Positions 49,831 to 62,600 are shown, counted from the first letter of the stretch. The stretch: 64,000 bases of DNA from Numida meleagris (GCF_002078875.1 NC_034430.1:3843821-3907820); one strand, 5' to 3'. The notes: generated by a model from the letters alone, not told the origin. Numbers and translations are program-made.

Positions 49831-52800
49831 AGCCTGTGCAGACAAGCCCTGAGCAATTAGGGGAAGGCACATCCCTATCTGCTCAGAGCCTGAGCTCATC
49901 CGACAGCTGCTGGGAGGGATGGGGCTGAGCCGGGCTGCCCCGGGAGCCGCGCATTCCCGACAGCTCCGCAGTCCTAAATCCCATTTATCGCAGAGCAGGA
50001 AATAGGGCAGACAGCAGTGGCAGCAGCGAATGCTGCGCTGTGTGAGCACGCAAACAACTTGTGCCTGGAGCCACGGAGCTGCTGGCAGCCCGAGGTCTGA
50101 CTGGTCTCACTAGGAGATGTGCTCATTGCCCATGGGCTGCATGGAATTCCAGGGGCTCCCTGTGCCAGGGTGCTCACCCAGGAGTGCTGGTTTGCCACGG
50201 CTGGAGCCCAGGAGTCAGATGGCAAATAAACCAGTGACCTGCTACCGGTCTCACTGCTTATCAACACATGTTCTTGTGTGGTGAGAACGACTGCCAGTAG
50301 CTTCATGGAGCTCTCCCATCACCTGTGATGTACGGATCCAAGAGGCTGGCAGAGCTGCAGCTGGATTTTCTTTAAAAGCCAACAGTGTAATTTATTACAT
50401 AGTCACAGCACATCCAGGAGTCAAAGGGGAAAGCAAGCAATGATTTATGCTCTTTCTTTGGAAGAGGGTCACCATGGCTCACGAGGAAAGCTGAGCAATA
50501 ACGCTGAGAGGAAAGCTTCGCAACATCTCTTTATGGCAGTTTTCTTTTATAGCCACAAGCACTCACATTTATGGAGATGCTGACTGAGAGACCATCTGCT
50601 CCTCTCGCTCCCTGCAATAAAGACATCTCTGATGGCAGCAGCATTGCTGGCTGTCAGCGCGCGTTGATCGGCATCGCTCCCCTTGGAGCTGTGCCTGGGT
50701 GGAGGAGCAGAGCCCTGCTCCAGCCCTGCTGCTCTGTGCCGCGGCCAGAGAGACTCGAAAGGGGCAAAGGTTCCTCGAGGCTTCTGCGTAAAAAGGAAAG
50801 CGGCACAAGGGAGTACTAAATGGAGAAGCACAACGAGGATTTGCAGAACTTACTGCTTGTGTTTTGAGCCTGCGTGCCCGCAGCACTCGTGGTACTGCTA
50901 ACTGCCTTCATTCAAGAGTGTGGGATTCCTTTGCAGATGCAGAAAAGCACACTCACTTTTCTCTGAAATATTCTCTCCTGAACTGATTTCCTGGCTGTTA
51001 AGGAGCTCTCTGCATGGCGCTGACTCCCCATGCAGCCCGAGGCTCCTTGCAGGACTCCTTTGCTGAGGAGGAGAGCAAACTCCTCTGATGGGACCACATG
51101 GGAGGAATTTATATAGCCATCACCATGGCTCCTGAACACCTCAATAGACACAGCCCTGGGAGCCACTCTGAGCCAGCAGCCTTGATCTCCACCTTTGGTC
51201 CTGGTGCTGGTGTTAGCTCCAGGAGGATGGGCTCGTTTCCTCAATGACAGCTGAGTCAGGCACAGCCCGGCTATTTATTTCTCCTGACTTTCCATCCAGC
51301 CATCGAGCCATCCTTCAGAAGTCTTTTTGGCTCTGTAAACCCATGTCATTGTTGGAGGTTGAAGGGACAGAGCCAGCAGGAGCCTCATACTGCCGGGGCT
51401 ACCAGCACTGTGAGGTCTGATCCGGGGATGTTGAGACAGGAACCCTGCAAAAGAGCTGCAGAATGAATCCTCTGCCCCACTGGGAGCCCCAGGCTGAGCA
51501 TGTCCCAAGGTCTGCTTGGAGGGATCAGCTCACAGCCAGGCAGTGGCACAGCCCTGCGACGCTGCATCCCAAACCCCAGTGCTGGCTGTGCTGGCAGCAA
51601 GGAGAGGGCTTGGCTGGGCCTGAGAAAGTGATTCACCCACATCTCCACTGCGAATCCTGCCCAGGATGCATCGGTGACTGATTATCCAGATGAATCCTTC
51701 CAACTGCCAGCAATGAGTCCCAGCAAATGTTTTCCACAGAAAGACCCAGAGCTTTCCCACTCACTCTCCTTTCAGAAGCCCCGCTCTGCACCTCCAGGGT
51801 AACCTCCTGTTTACCACAGCAGAGTCAAAAGGAGAGAGCAGCAAACAGACATGAAGAACAAACAATGGTGGGGAAACCCAGGTGGTTACGCAATGGCAGT
51901 GACAGCAGCCAGTGACCGCGTGCTCAGCCCTTCCCAGGCTCTGCTCCTCTGCTGGGAAACACCCGCGGTCCATTCCCCAAAAACATCTCCAGATTCGCCC
52001 CCGCCTGCTCAGCCCGAGTGCTGTTTGGGTGCAGCACCGCAGGCCGTGGATTTGCAGTGCCCCGATGTGCCTGGAAGCGTTTGCCACCTCACAGCTAAGA
52101 GAATAACGCACGTTGTACAAACATCTCGTGGAATTAACGTAAGATGTTTAAATAGAGTGTCGGGGAAGATTTGATCCCACGCAGAGCAGAGCGAAGAGCA
52201 GAGGATTTATGCCTAGCACTGAGTAAATACCTCTGGAGGAGTCACAGCCATTTGGAGAAGTGGACGTTTTGCATTGAGGAACCGAGAGCGTGGCACAGGA
52301 TCCTGCTGAGCTCCCAGGCCACTGCTGCGTGCCCCCAGTATGCCCCCGGTGTTAGGGCTGGGGGCTGTCAGTCACCCACGGGGATGTCTCAAAGATGGAA
52401 ACGTGTGGCAAAGGTCTCCAATGCTTCCTGGGCAAAAGGCACTCATGCTGCTCCCCGGCTGCTGCTGCAGGTCTGGCCCCAGAGCAGGAGCATCTCCTGG
52501 CTCGGGGGGAGACGTCACCTGGCAGCATCTGGGAGAGCAGGAACGGGACACCCTATGATGCTGACCCCTTCCTGGACTCTGTGCACCCAGGGCTCAGGGA
52601 AGGAACCCCCTGGTCCTGTCCTTCTAAAACTCGAGGGGTTCATTCCTTTGGGAGCTTCTGGGCTTGCAGTGAGCACTGGGGACACAAGCAGCATCTCACT
52701 CCACAGCCCTGCTGCTCCCGTTAGAGCTGCACACAATTTGCCGTGCCCTGATGTGCCCGGGAGCGTTTGAGGGGTATGCAGTGTGGCTCAGGAAGCTCTG

Positions 52801-53383
52801 ATTTCCTTCATCCTGCCCAGGAGCACAGGCTGGCAGCTCACTCCACGCATGGTTCTGGGGCTATGCTGCCAGCACAATGTGGGACAGAGCCCCAGAGCCT
52901 TCCCACCGGATGGATGTGCGTCACCTGGGGCAGACACGAGTGTGCCGCACCACTCTCTGATGTCAGTGGCAGTGGGAGCTCTGCTTGCCGACCTGATGTG
53001 ACTCAGCCCTCGGGTCCGGCAGCTGCTTTCCTACCTGCTCCAGCTACAAGCAGGGAAGGAGTTCATCAGCCTTTGCTTATCTACAGCAAAGCTCGTCACC
53101 GATGTTTGGCGTGCGGCCACGAGCCGCCTGGTTTGGGAGCAGAGGCTCTGTGCTCTGTGCAGCTCGCAGCCATTGTGCAATGCGGGCAATGCAGAAGTGC
53201 AAACAAGGCTGGCCTCTCCCTCCACTTACCTGGGGATTAAGCAGTCTGGCTCCGTGGGGCAACACTGTGCTTTCGCTACCTTTGGCAGGGGATTTCCCCG
53301 GTGCAAGGAGTGCCGCAGAGCTGCGGGGCTGTGCCGGGCGCTGCCCGCCCCGTGCTGCGGGCTGTTTCTGCTGCGGCTGTGAC
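49831..53383. other. Intergenic DNA, no gene seen
   Basis: GC-rich sequence with many CAG/CTG words and chance open frames (for example 52171-52770 and 52767-53240 on the plus strand). A phrase reading gcagtgccccgatgtgcctgg near 52056 recurs approximately near 52740, suggesting an old local duplication. No repeat family is recognised. Confidence 0.4.
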
Positions 53384-53510
53384 TGCAGCGGGGTATTGCC
53401 ACAATGAGGTATTTATGCAATGGGGTGTTTCTGCAGCAGGGCATTGCCACAGCGGAGTGCCTCTGCCATGGGGTATTTCTGCAGCAGGGTACTGCTGCAG
53501 CACAGCGTTC
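53384..53510. repeat. 48-base minisatellite, about 2.6 copies
   Basis: Unit 1 (53384-53431) and unit 2 (53432-53479) are 48 bases each and differ at scattered positions; a partial third unit starts at 53480. Each begins tgcagc[a/g]ggg and ends atggggt[a/g]tttc. The 48-base period keeps one reading frame open on the minus strand, which explains the repetitive peptide there. Confidence 0.9.
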
Positions 53511-54639
53511 TGACAGCGAGGCACAGCATAGCCCTGCTGGACCTGCACCAGCACCACACTGCTCAGCCCGACCGAGTGGGAGCGCACCGCTGGGGCTCAG
53601 CCCATATTTCCACTTTTGCACAACAATGTACAGAAGAAGTGATGCGTTTCTTGCAAAACAGCATCTGGAATAGAGGAGTCAAGAGATACAACATCCATCT
53701 GTGGGTTCTGAGGTCTGTTTGTCAGACTGTTTCAGCGGACGACCTCGCAGACCCACACCATCCTCCCAGCCCACACGCTTGATTCACGGCTGACATCGAG
53801 CACAGAGGGCCAAGGAGTGACTGCACTTGTGGTTTTGCTTGTTGGGACAAGTTACCTCCCTCATTAGATTTTTTTTGTCTTCCACCTAGAGGACTGAAGA
53901 AGCATTTACACATTTGTCCAGACCCTCTGCTTGTTTGTCCCAGCTGTGTGCAATGAAAACTGGGGCTGCAAATGCACTGTAATAGAAACAGTGCGTTACT
54001 GATGGGCTAACGCTCAGCTCATGCCATCTGAGAAATGGCACATAACATTTTGGGGCTAGTCTGACCGAATCTTAGGAGTGGAAATAGAAACATTTGCTTC
54101 TGTTTGTAGTCTTGAACTCTCTGTACAGTAATTTCCCCCAACTTCTGATGTTTAGAGCAAACGTAAATCTCGTGTGCTCCTTCCAAGCCTTTCTCTGCCA
54201 CCCTGCAGTGACGCTGCATGCTGACGTGCTGTTGAAATGAAGGAAAAACCAGTGTGTGCAACAGCTCCTTAAGAAACACCAGCAGCTTTAACTTGATGAT
54301 GGTTGGCCCTAACTTCTTGCGTGGGTACCTCCAGTCCCTGAGCTCTGAGCTGGGGCTGCTGCCCCCACGCCCAGCACCCAGGCGGGCTGCACCCACCGAG
54401 CCAGAAGGACCCGGGGGCACTTTGAGGGGAGAAGAGGTGCAGGAGCAGAGATGAGCATCAAAGGGAGAAGGTCGCCCTCGTTCCGGCCTTTGGGGAGGGC
54501 TGCGTGAAGCGGATTCGCGTTCGCAGTCTCCCACCTAGAGGGCTGCGCCGGGTGCTGCACTCCTCCACCGCCGCTGCAGCTTCAGCAAAGACACAGCTCA
54601 GCTGCACGCTGGGAAAGGGTGTCAGCGGGTGACAGAGCC

Positions 54640-54892
54640 CCCCCCCCAAGGGGCTGACAGCCACCCCTGGGACTGACACCCGTGGGCAGACACACGGCCA
54701 TGGGGCTGACAGCCATCCTTGGGGCAGACTCATGGCCATGGGACCAACGCATGGTCATGGGGCTGACACACGGCCATGGGACAGATGCTCACCCTCGGGA
54801 TGGACAGCCAGCCATGGGACGGACAGCCATCCTTGGGGCAGACACACGGCCATGGGGCTGACAGCCATCCTTGGGGCTGACACTCACTTGTA
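54640..54892. repeat. Minisatellite built on a ccatggggctgaca-type unit
   Basis: The words ggccatggg, ctgacagccatccttgggg and gacacacggccatgggg recur at irregular 19-40 base spacing through this interval after a C-run at 54641-54648. One block of more than 35 bases near 54684 is repeated almost exactly near 54836, showing a higher-order duplication. Confidence 0.85.
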
Positions 54893-56039
54893 TTTTTCAC
54901 ATTCTGACATTTTAGAGTTAATGTCCTTTTCAATGCTCCTCCTTCCCTGCGCAGCTAACAGTTTGTTGCTGATCTTCCCCAGCATCACAAGCCGGACACC
55001 CTTCATACATCACTAGCTCTTCTACTGGCAAAGTTACATCTTCAAGAAGAATAAAAGACCTCTTATTTCACCAGCATCTAACATCATCTTTTAGAGCCTT
55101 ACTCAGAAACAACCACCACAGGACTCATTGGGCTGGTTTATCTCTTGTTTGTGACAGCCAGCAGCACAGGTTTGGGAAACCAGCTCTGAAATCCCCCATG
55201 AAATCCCTTTGGGTGTCTATGAATGCTCAGAGGAGCATCCCCTCCTGCTGCAGTGCTGCCTGTGGGGCTGCCCATTGTGCCCAGTGTCATCCTGGCACTT
55301 CTGGGCTGTCCTTATTGCAGCACAGCAAACAGTAATCCATTTAACACGGACATAAAAAAATCCATGCTAATAACCTGTTGCAGCTTAAGGCATTTAGACA
55401 ACTCTCTATCTTTCTGTAATTCTTTGTAATAATAATTAAATGACCTTTACAATGGCAGTGGGAGGAAAAAAAAAAATCAGTAAAGCTGAATAGCAATTCA
55501 GCAACCGCTAAAGAATACGGAAAATCAAGAAGAAAAAGAAAGACACTTTGATGTTCAGGGATGGGGGGAAAAAAAAAAAAAAAAAGAAGTGAAGCAATCA
55601 AGTGCAAAGCCGGAATTTTCTTTTCTCCATTTGCATTGATTTCCAGGTCCTGTTTGGCAGAATGAAAACCCAGGGAGCAATGCTCAGTGTGGCTCTGGAC
55701 ATCACATCCCTCTGATCCAAGCGATGCCCACGCAGCCTCGGACCCAACCTGAAGTCACTGGGCTCCCGGTGCCACCCCCCAGCACAGCTCCCAGGCTTCT
55801 TCCCCAGTGCCCCACACATCAGGAGGGGACGACAGGAGGGGACAAGGCAGCTCTGGGGACACACACAGCCCCCCACCGTGAGCATCGGGCATTGTGGGGC
55901 TGGGACACGGACCTGCTCCATGCTGCCTCCTCCCACCCTCCTCCCAGTATCGCCGCGCTGCAGCCCCGCGCGGGTTTGATCCCTACAATGCATGGGATTT
56001 ATCTCCGCCGCTTTCATGTGCCTTGAAGGAAACACCACT
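54893..56039. other. Intergenic DNA, no gene seen
   Basis: AT-rich in the first part with A-runs at about 55466-55476 and 55569-55585, then GC-rich near 55700-55980. No exon, RNA gene or recognised repeat is evident. Confidence 0.4.
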
Positions 56040-56290
56040 TTTTATCTCGTTTCTGCTGCTTTTTTTTTTTATCATAACAAAGAGTTTTTAATGAAATGAG
56101 GAAGCGTCTGTTTCTGGAGGCCGGAGCGGCGTGGGTGATTTCAATATAAAACAAACAAGGCGGCTTTCAAAATTAAAATTTTATGTGCGGCATTTTCACA
56201 TTGAAGGGAATCCACAAAGATGGGCAAAACCAATTAACGGGAGGTTGAGACTCAGCACGAGGCAAAATGAGACAACGGGACTGTGCAAAA
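56040..56290. promoter_or_regulatory. AT-rich block beside the second gap, candidate conserved element
   Basis: A sharp change from GC-rich to AT-rich sequence with motifs such as atcataacaaag, gtttttaatgaaatgag, ttcaatataaaacaaacaagg, aaattaaaattttatg and accaattaacggg. It runs up to the N gap. The composition and homeodomain/SOX-like words resemble conserved non-coding elements of gene deserts; this is inference only. Confidence 0.25.
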
Positions 56291-56716
56291 NNNNNNNNNN
56301 NNNNNNNNNNNNNNNNNNNNNNNNNNNNNNNNNNNNNNNNNNNNNNNNNNNNNNNNNNNNNNNNNNNNNNNNNNNNNNNNNNNNNNNNNNNNNNNNNNNN
56401 NNNNNNNNNNNNNNNNNNNNNNNNNNNNNNNNNNNNNNNNNNNNNNNNNNNNNNNNNNNNNNNNNNNNNNNNNNNNNNNNNNNNNNNNNNNNNNNNNNNN
56501 NNNNNNNNNNNNNNNNNNNNNNNNNNNNNNNNNNNNNNNNNNNNNNNNNNNNNNNNNNNNNNNNNNNNNNNNNNNNNNNNNNNNNNNNNNNNNNNNNNNN
56601 NNNNNNNNNNNNNNNNNNNNNNNNNNNNNNNNNNNNNNNNNNNNNNNNNNNNNNNNNNNNNNNNNNNNNNNNNNNNNNNNNNNNNNNNNNNNNNNNNNNN
56701 NNNNNNNNNNNNNNNN
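56291..56716. other. Assembly gap (426 N)
   Basis: A run of 426 unknown bases. The left flank is AT-rich and the right flank moderately GC-rich. What is missing cannot be inferred. Confidence 0.98.
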
Positions 56717-58869
56717 GCATCCTCATTTTCCTCAGCTGACTGTCAAGAGTTGTGTACGTGCAGGGGGGATCCTGCTGCTGCAGTGGGAGCACTGGGGAGT
56801 GGGAAGGTGGTGGTGGGAATGGCAGCTTCAGGGGAGCAATGGGGAAGTGTGAAGCTGTGAGTGCAGGGAGAGGCTGGCACCTGCCCTGGCACTCCGCAGC
56901 GCTTCCAGGCCGGTGCAGGGCGCTGCTCCCTGCCCTGTATTTCCCTCTGCTTCAAAATCCCACTCCCAATAACATCGGTGCCAGCAGAGGTGGAGGCAGA
57001 AAGGAAATGGAGATGGCAGCCAGCAGCTGGCGATGCACGGGGCTGTGATTAGCGGTGCTGAGCGTCACCGGGGGGCTCCGGATGAACCCTCTTGGAGAGG
57101 GGGAAGAGCTGGAATTAAGGGCAATCACTCGCTATCAGCCTGTGGCTGCGCCTGCAGAGCTCCAGATTTATGGTCCCTGGGCGCAAGCCAGCCTTGGCCT
57201 CTGATTGCTGCAATCACCGTGCAACAGGGATGGGGTTATTTGGCTGTTTTACACATCATTTGTGGGAGGAAGTGCTGAATTCGTTAAGGTGGGAAGGCTT
57301 TGGGACATATGTAACCGGCGATACAGCTTGGAGTGGAGGCTGCGCTTCCTGCTTTGCAGCACCACACTGGAGCACAAGTCATGCATTCATCCCCTCCCTT
57401 GGTCAGAGCAGCAGAGATCGATGCTCGTGGTTCATAAAACAGAGAGCAGCGTTATTCACAGCGCCTCCAGCCCCAGCTGTCACAGGGCAACCAACAGCAG
57501 TGGCAAAAGCCAGGTGTTAACGAGGGCAGCGCAGCCGAGCTTGGGGCAGGAGGCTGCTCCATGCACATCACAGCTGTGTGTCCTGCAAGAGGCAGCTCCT
57601 GGGAAATGGAGCTTGGAAAATGCTGGGCTGTTTGGTGAGCTGCCCACAGCCCGGGCACAGAGAGCCTGCTGCACCCGCTGCATGCTATGGTGTGGTCTGG
57701 CGGTGCTGGGTGAAGGGGGAGAGGGGCCAGGTCACTGCAGTCCTGGTTTGGGGACACGAGCACACAGCAGCACAGGGAGCAGGAGCCCTCCTGCCTCTGG
57801 GAGCTGGAACTTGGCACCGAGAGAAACCGAGGCAGTGGGGCTGTGGGAAGAGAGGAGCGAGCTGCCAAGCCAGGTAATCCATCTCAGCAGCGTCTGCGTC
57901 AAGATGATGCATGTCTTCCAATTTATTCCCAGCTCAAATCTAAAGGAAATCAGCCCAGACCGCTCCTCGCCCCACGCAGGGACGTGGAGGTGTGGGTGAG
58001 CGTGCACTCATCCGTCCCAGCTCAGCCCTGTCCGATGCGATTAGAGCCCAAGTGCTGCTGATAGGGGATGGGGGGGAGGGGGGGGGTGTCCTGGGAGAGG
58101 AGACGGGATGTGCAGGGCGTGATGAGAATGGATTTCTTCAATATTCTGTTAACTGCTATCAATATCAGTTCCCACCTGCAATGAGAAAGGCGTCTCAAGT
58201 TTTAATTACCTTTCTAACCCCACTCGCAGCCCCCTCCTCCTGCTGGGCCTGCCAGCCCCATCACGCAGGGGATATCCCCAATGGAGGCATCCGCTTCGGT
58301 GGGAAAGCACGAACCCAAATCCTGGATGGGAGCAGAGTGAGGAGGGCTCTCCAGCAGCCACCTCCTCCCAGGGGCATCTCCCACTTCATAACAGTGAATC
58401 CCTGACGCAGCATGGGGCTGAGCTGCCCCGGTCCCGCTGCAGTGGGTCCGCCCGGTCAGGGTAATCTTTCTTTATAATCTGCTCGAGGGCAATTTCATTT
58501 TCAAGTCATCGATTTGAATTTCACTGCGTTTGAAAACACCGGAAAAAGAGATTTTTCTCTCTTTAAGGGAAAACGTTGGGAGGAACGCCGCGACCTCAGG
58601 GATCTTTTTTAAATAAGTCTGCTAATATAGACACTGAAAACCCGGAGCTGAACAGGAGCTGGCTGTCCTGCTGTAAGAACAGGGAGTTGTCAGTGGGGGA
58701 CACCGAGCCCCAGCGATTGCAGCTCCCACTCCGTTTCCAGAGATGTTTTCCTATAGGCACTGATGAAATGCACAAAACAGCCCACGGGACAAAATTACGA
58801 CGTCCTCTACCTGCTAATGGCCATTTCCTTTCCATTCTCTGCCCAGTCCTGCAGTCGGGGCAGCTCAGC
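56717..58869. other. Intergenic DNA, no gene seen
   Basis: GC-rich with a G-run (about 58071-58088) and chance open frames, the longest at 57205-57999 on the plus strand. A short AT-rich patch at about 58460-58560 (taatctttctttataatctg, atcgatttgaatttcac) may be another non-coding element. Confidence 0.4.
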
Positions 58870-59115
58870 TGATCCCTTTTGCTCTAAGTGAGTAATTAAG
58901 AGGTTTGGCTGCCAGTCCTGGGAGCGGTGACAAGGTGCACTAAGTCTGCTAATGAGCCAGACACACTTTAAGCACTAATTCACTTTATGATGAGAGTGCT
59001 GTTGCCGTTAAGTATTTATCTACTTGCTTAATACAAATCAATAAGCTAATAACGGTTCGATTGAAGTGACATTTGCGGAACTCTGCAGTCATTTGTAAGT
59101 CGTGTCTTAATGCCT
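58870..59115. promoter_or_regulatory. AT-rich block with clustered TAAT motifs, candidate conserved element
   Basis: The block has gagtaattaagagg, ctgctaatgagcc, agcactaattcac, aataagctaataacgg and ccctaatgagcag, with a dense series of TAAT cores over 250 bases and few CpGs. It stands out from the GC-rich flanks. Of the candidate elements in this window it looks most like a developmental enhancer. No coding potential is seen. Confidence 0.35.
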
Positions 59116-62100
59116 TCCCTAATGAGCAGTATGAGCACTGTGCAAATCAAGCAATGGAGCCCACCCAGAGCTCCCAGACCTGGAGAGCATTTCCCATGCG
59201 TTTCCCAGATTCCTCCAGCCCAGCTCCCCATGGAGCTGCTCCCTGGCACTGTGCCTTCCATCAGCCCTGCAAAGGGCGCCCAGAGGAGCTCACGGCCTTT
59301 ATTTGCCCCAGCTGTGCTTCATTTGCTGAATATTTCATGCCGTGTTCGGTGGCTTTTCTCACTCCTCCAAAGCGACAGACTTCAACATCCATTGTCTGGG
59401 GCCACTTTGCATCTGTTACCCCCATGGCTGCAGTCCCAGCGCTGGAGGCACCATATGGTGCATTGTTGTCGGAAAAAGGAGCGCGCCGGCAAACCAGCAG
59501 CAGCAGGACTGAGAAAAAGATGGTCTGGAATTAACATTCACCTTGTTGCTAACTGCAGACTAAATGACGGAGCCGGAGGGACTGGGGAGCTCGTTGCAGT
59601 GGTGGGAGCTGAGCTCGTTTCTCCTCTGAAGGAGCCCTGAGGTATTGCTGTGCTGTGCTGATGCAAAGCACGGGAGCCACTGCCCCTCAGCGCAGCACAA
59701 CGCTTCCCACCATCCCTAATGAGAGCTGCACAAACACAAGAGCGGTGAAACAGGCCCTAAACAGTACTTACATTTTTCATGATAGGGGAAATAAGAGTGT
59801 CCCCGAAGGGAGCTGCTTCTGTTAAGTGCTGGCATGGCGGAAATAATTTGTTCATGCAGCAAACCTGCAATTAGAGAGCTATACCTGCCTGGGCTGCCTG
59901 CACTCTGCAGAACGAGCTCAGCCCTGCACAGCAAGGCTGCAAATGGGGACCACCTGGCACCTCCCCCACAGCAAACCCCAAACCCACAGCTCCTGGGATG
60001 CGTGCTGCTGAGAGCTCTGAGGCTTTCTGTTTGCTGCTCTGTATGTACAATGGCACTGGGCTGCAGAGCATCCCTTCCCTCACCCTGTGCTCCCCGACCT
60101 CTCCCCAGCTCATCCAGGCTGAAAATCCCTGAATTTGGGGAAAGTGCAGAAAGAGCAGTGGGCAAAGCCCAGGGCTCACCAACCCAGCAGAGGTGGCGGT
60201 GCTCTGTGACAGCATCAGAGCGTGCCACAAACCATCCCTATTCAACACCAGGTTGTGCATTTCAACGCTCTTTCTGAATAAAGAACAGAATGCAGCCTGC
60301 TTGTATCTTTCTGATAGCAAACCAAAGGAGATTGCTTCTAATTGCACGTAGAGCTGTGGGCTGCTGCCTCCCTCCCTGGTGCAGAGAAGGGGCAAGGAGC
60401 TGTGGCACATCCCAGCGGGCACAGCCAGGGGACAGCCATGTGCTGGCAGCATCCCCAGGCAGCTCACAGGGACACCCAGCTCGCCACCCCTGGAACCTGG
60501 CAGGTGCTGCAGACGTGGGCAGGGCCCTCAGAGCCCTCCAGCCACCAGCAGCCCAGTCCCCTGTCTCCCCTATGGCACCGAGGCTCTGGCTTTGTGTCCC
60601 CCTGGACAGCAAAGGGCAGGACTCAGATGTCAGCTCTGATGCCCTCCGCTCCCTCTCACCCCTCTGCTTGCAGGATTTTTTCAGGGCTCTCAGGATTTTT
60701 TCAGGGCTCGCAGCCACCTTTGATCTCCGAATATCGATGTGCCTACTGCATGCTCCTGCTCACCTCCAGGAAGCCCAGACATCCCATTGATTGCATCCTA
60801 ACACCGAGTTCAGCAGCTCTGAAAAGCGCACGAAATAATCAACTCCTTCCAGCACGACGTTTCTCCGCGCAGGATCAAACTCGGGGTTAATTCATTACTC
60901 CTGACAGCTAATTGCAGGGCGGATCCCAGCGGGGCTGAAGCCAACAGGTCGCACACGGTCAGTGCAACACGGGGCTGTGATGCTGCTCAAACCATGCGCA
61001 TCCCACAGAGGGGCAAACCACACTGGGACAAGCTGGGAGGGCTGGGGCTGAGCATGGATGTCCTGGCTGGAGTTGGCTATGACAATTCTCAAATGCTTCA
61101 ATTTAATCCCCGGAAATGATAGCTAGTTATTGATTTGTGTCAGGAGAATGATGTTCTTCCCAACAAGAGTGCTCGTTAAAGGGCAAGGAGAGGTTGCCGG
61201 CCCCTTGGTGCAGTTTGGGGCGCAGTGGATGTGGTGCTGCAGGTGAGGGAGGGCCCCTCGTGCAAAGGGAAATGGAAAATGCGGCTGCTATGAGTTGCAA
61301 TTATAATTTACAGCCCAATCAGCGAGGACTCTTCAAGCTCCTCACCACCACAAACGCTGCAAATTTGGTCCCCCTGCTCCACCTGGGCATCCCCAGCAGC
61401 GGCATCTTTGGGGTAAAGCTGAGTAAGTTCCTCGTGCTGTTGTTTAGATAAGTTTAAATGAGCTGTGATTAAGCTAATTTCAAGCTAATTAACTCAGAAA
61501 GATATCCTCCACTTTTTAAAATTCGAAGTGGTTGTTCATTATGAGTGAGCAAACGGGTAAGGGCTGCGTCACTGCAGCACGAGGAGCGAAGTACAGAACG
61601 AACTGCGCAGTGATTGCTGCAATATGAATATGCGTTATCTCATTACACGGCATAATTAACGGGCTGGTAGCGTGCTGCTGCTGTAGGGGATGCAGGCAGG
61701 CAGCAGTGGGGGTTGAGGTCTGGTTCTGCATCCCCTTACCCTGCACGGAGCCGGAGCCTGCTGCAATATGGCCTGCTGCAACAAGAACCCAGCACTGTCA
61801 GGGACGATGACAAATGGATTACAATGAGATTGAGAGAAGAAGCTGTGGGTCTGCGTCCTGGTAGACAGCACTGAGCTAAGAGCAGTGTGTATCACTGCTG
61901 AGATGTAATGGCTTTTCCAGCTCGGTTCCTGGCTCGCTGGAGCTTGACTTGATGGAAGGCAGTGGGGAGGGGCTGGGCAGTCCCCAGCCATCAGCACTGG
62001 GTTCAGCAGAGCCCGCTGCCCTGCACGGGCAGCACAGGTGACCCTGCACAAAGCAAACACAAAGCTCAGCACTGAGCATCGCCGTGAGCTGCAAAGGTCT

Positions 62101-62289
62101 CAGCTGTGGCTCATAACTCAGGAGTTTTCCTTTTCTGCCCAGGTCATTCTGCACTGAATGGAAACCTGAGAGCTGTTTCTTTTATTCTTACATCCTTCCC
62201 TCCGCAGCTCTTGTTTCTTCGAGTGAAAAACCTGAAAGTCCCTGAGAAGGTCAGGAAATGCAGTTGCAATGGAGTGAGCAGTGTTAGCA
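59116..62289. other. Intergenic DNA, no gene seen
   Basis: Mixed GC-rich sequence with another AT-rich patch at about 61440-61540 (gattaagctaatttcaagc, aattaactcag, repeated ctaatt cores). Open frames on both strands lack splice pairing. A 20-base tandem duplication lies at 60671-60710. Confidence 0.4.
60671..60710. repeat. Tandem duplication of a 20-base unit
   Basis: caggattttttcagggctct (60671-60690) is followed directly by a copy differing only in the last base (60691-60710). It is a recent slippage-type duplication in non-coding DNA. Confidence 0.9.
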
Positions 62290-62600
62290 TGAAGGATAGA
62301 TCCCAGCAGCACGGCCACGTCCCTCAGTGCCACATCCCTGCGGTTCTGAACATCTCCAGGGACAGTGACCCCAGCACTCCACCCTTTGGAGAAGGAATTT
62401 CTCCTAATATCCAACCTGAGCCTCCTCTGGTGCAACTTAAGGCCATTAAATCCTCCACAATTAACTCATCACCAGGGTTTGCATCCCTCGTCCATCAGCA
62501 TGGCCCTGCTCAGCCCCTCCTGCAGCCCTGGTGGCGGCTCAGCCCTGGTTCCCTGCTGGCCCCAATCTGACCCGATCCATCCCAGTGCCCCCCAGTGACA
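62290..62600 (-). mobile_element. Old CR1 LINE fragment, minus orientation
   Basis: The phrases ccacgtccctcagtgccaca, ggttctgaacatctccaggg, tttctcctaatatccaacct and gagcctcctctggtgcaact followed by taaggccatta match the antisense CR1 3' region. They share the same block order as the copy at 46500, which has ccctcagggccacgtcccca and cataatatccagccatt at equivalent places. The very 3' end is missing and it is more diverged, so it is an older, internal fragment. Confidence 0.8.

Noticed and set aside
56131..56860. Open frames spanning the second N gap
   Set aside because: They consist almost entirely of unknown residues.
57205..57999. 264-residue plus-strand open frame
   Set aside because: Low-information, Cys/Ser/Trp-rich peptide with no domain, no promoter and no splice context; several competing frames overlap it.
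59050..59075. B-box-like ggttcgatt suggesting a tRNA gene
   Set aside because: No A-box, no cloverleaf arms and no terminator T-run at the right distance.
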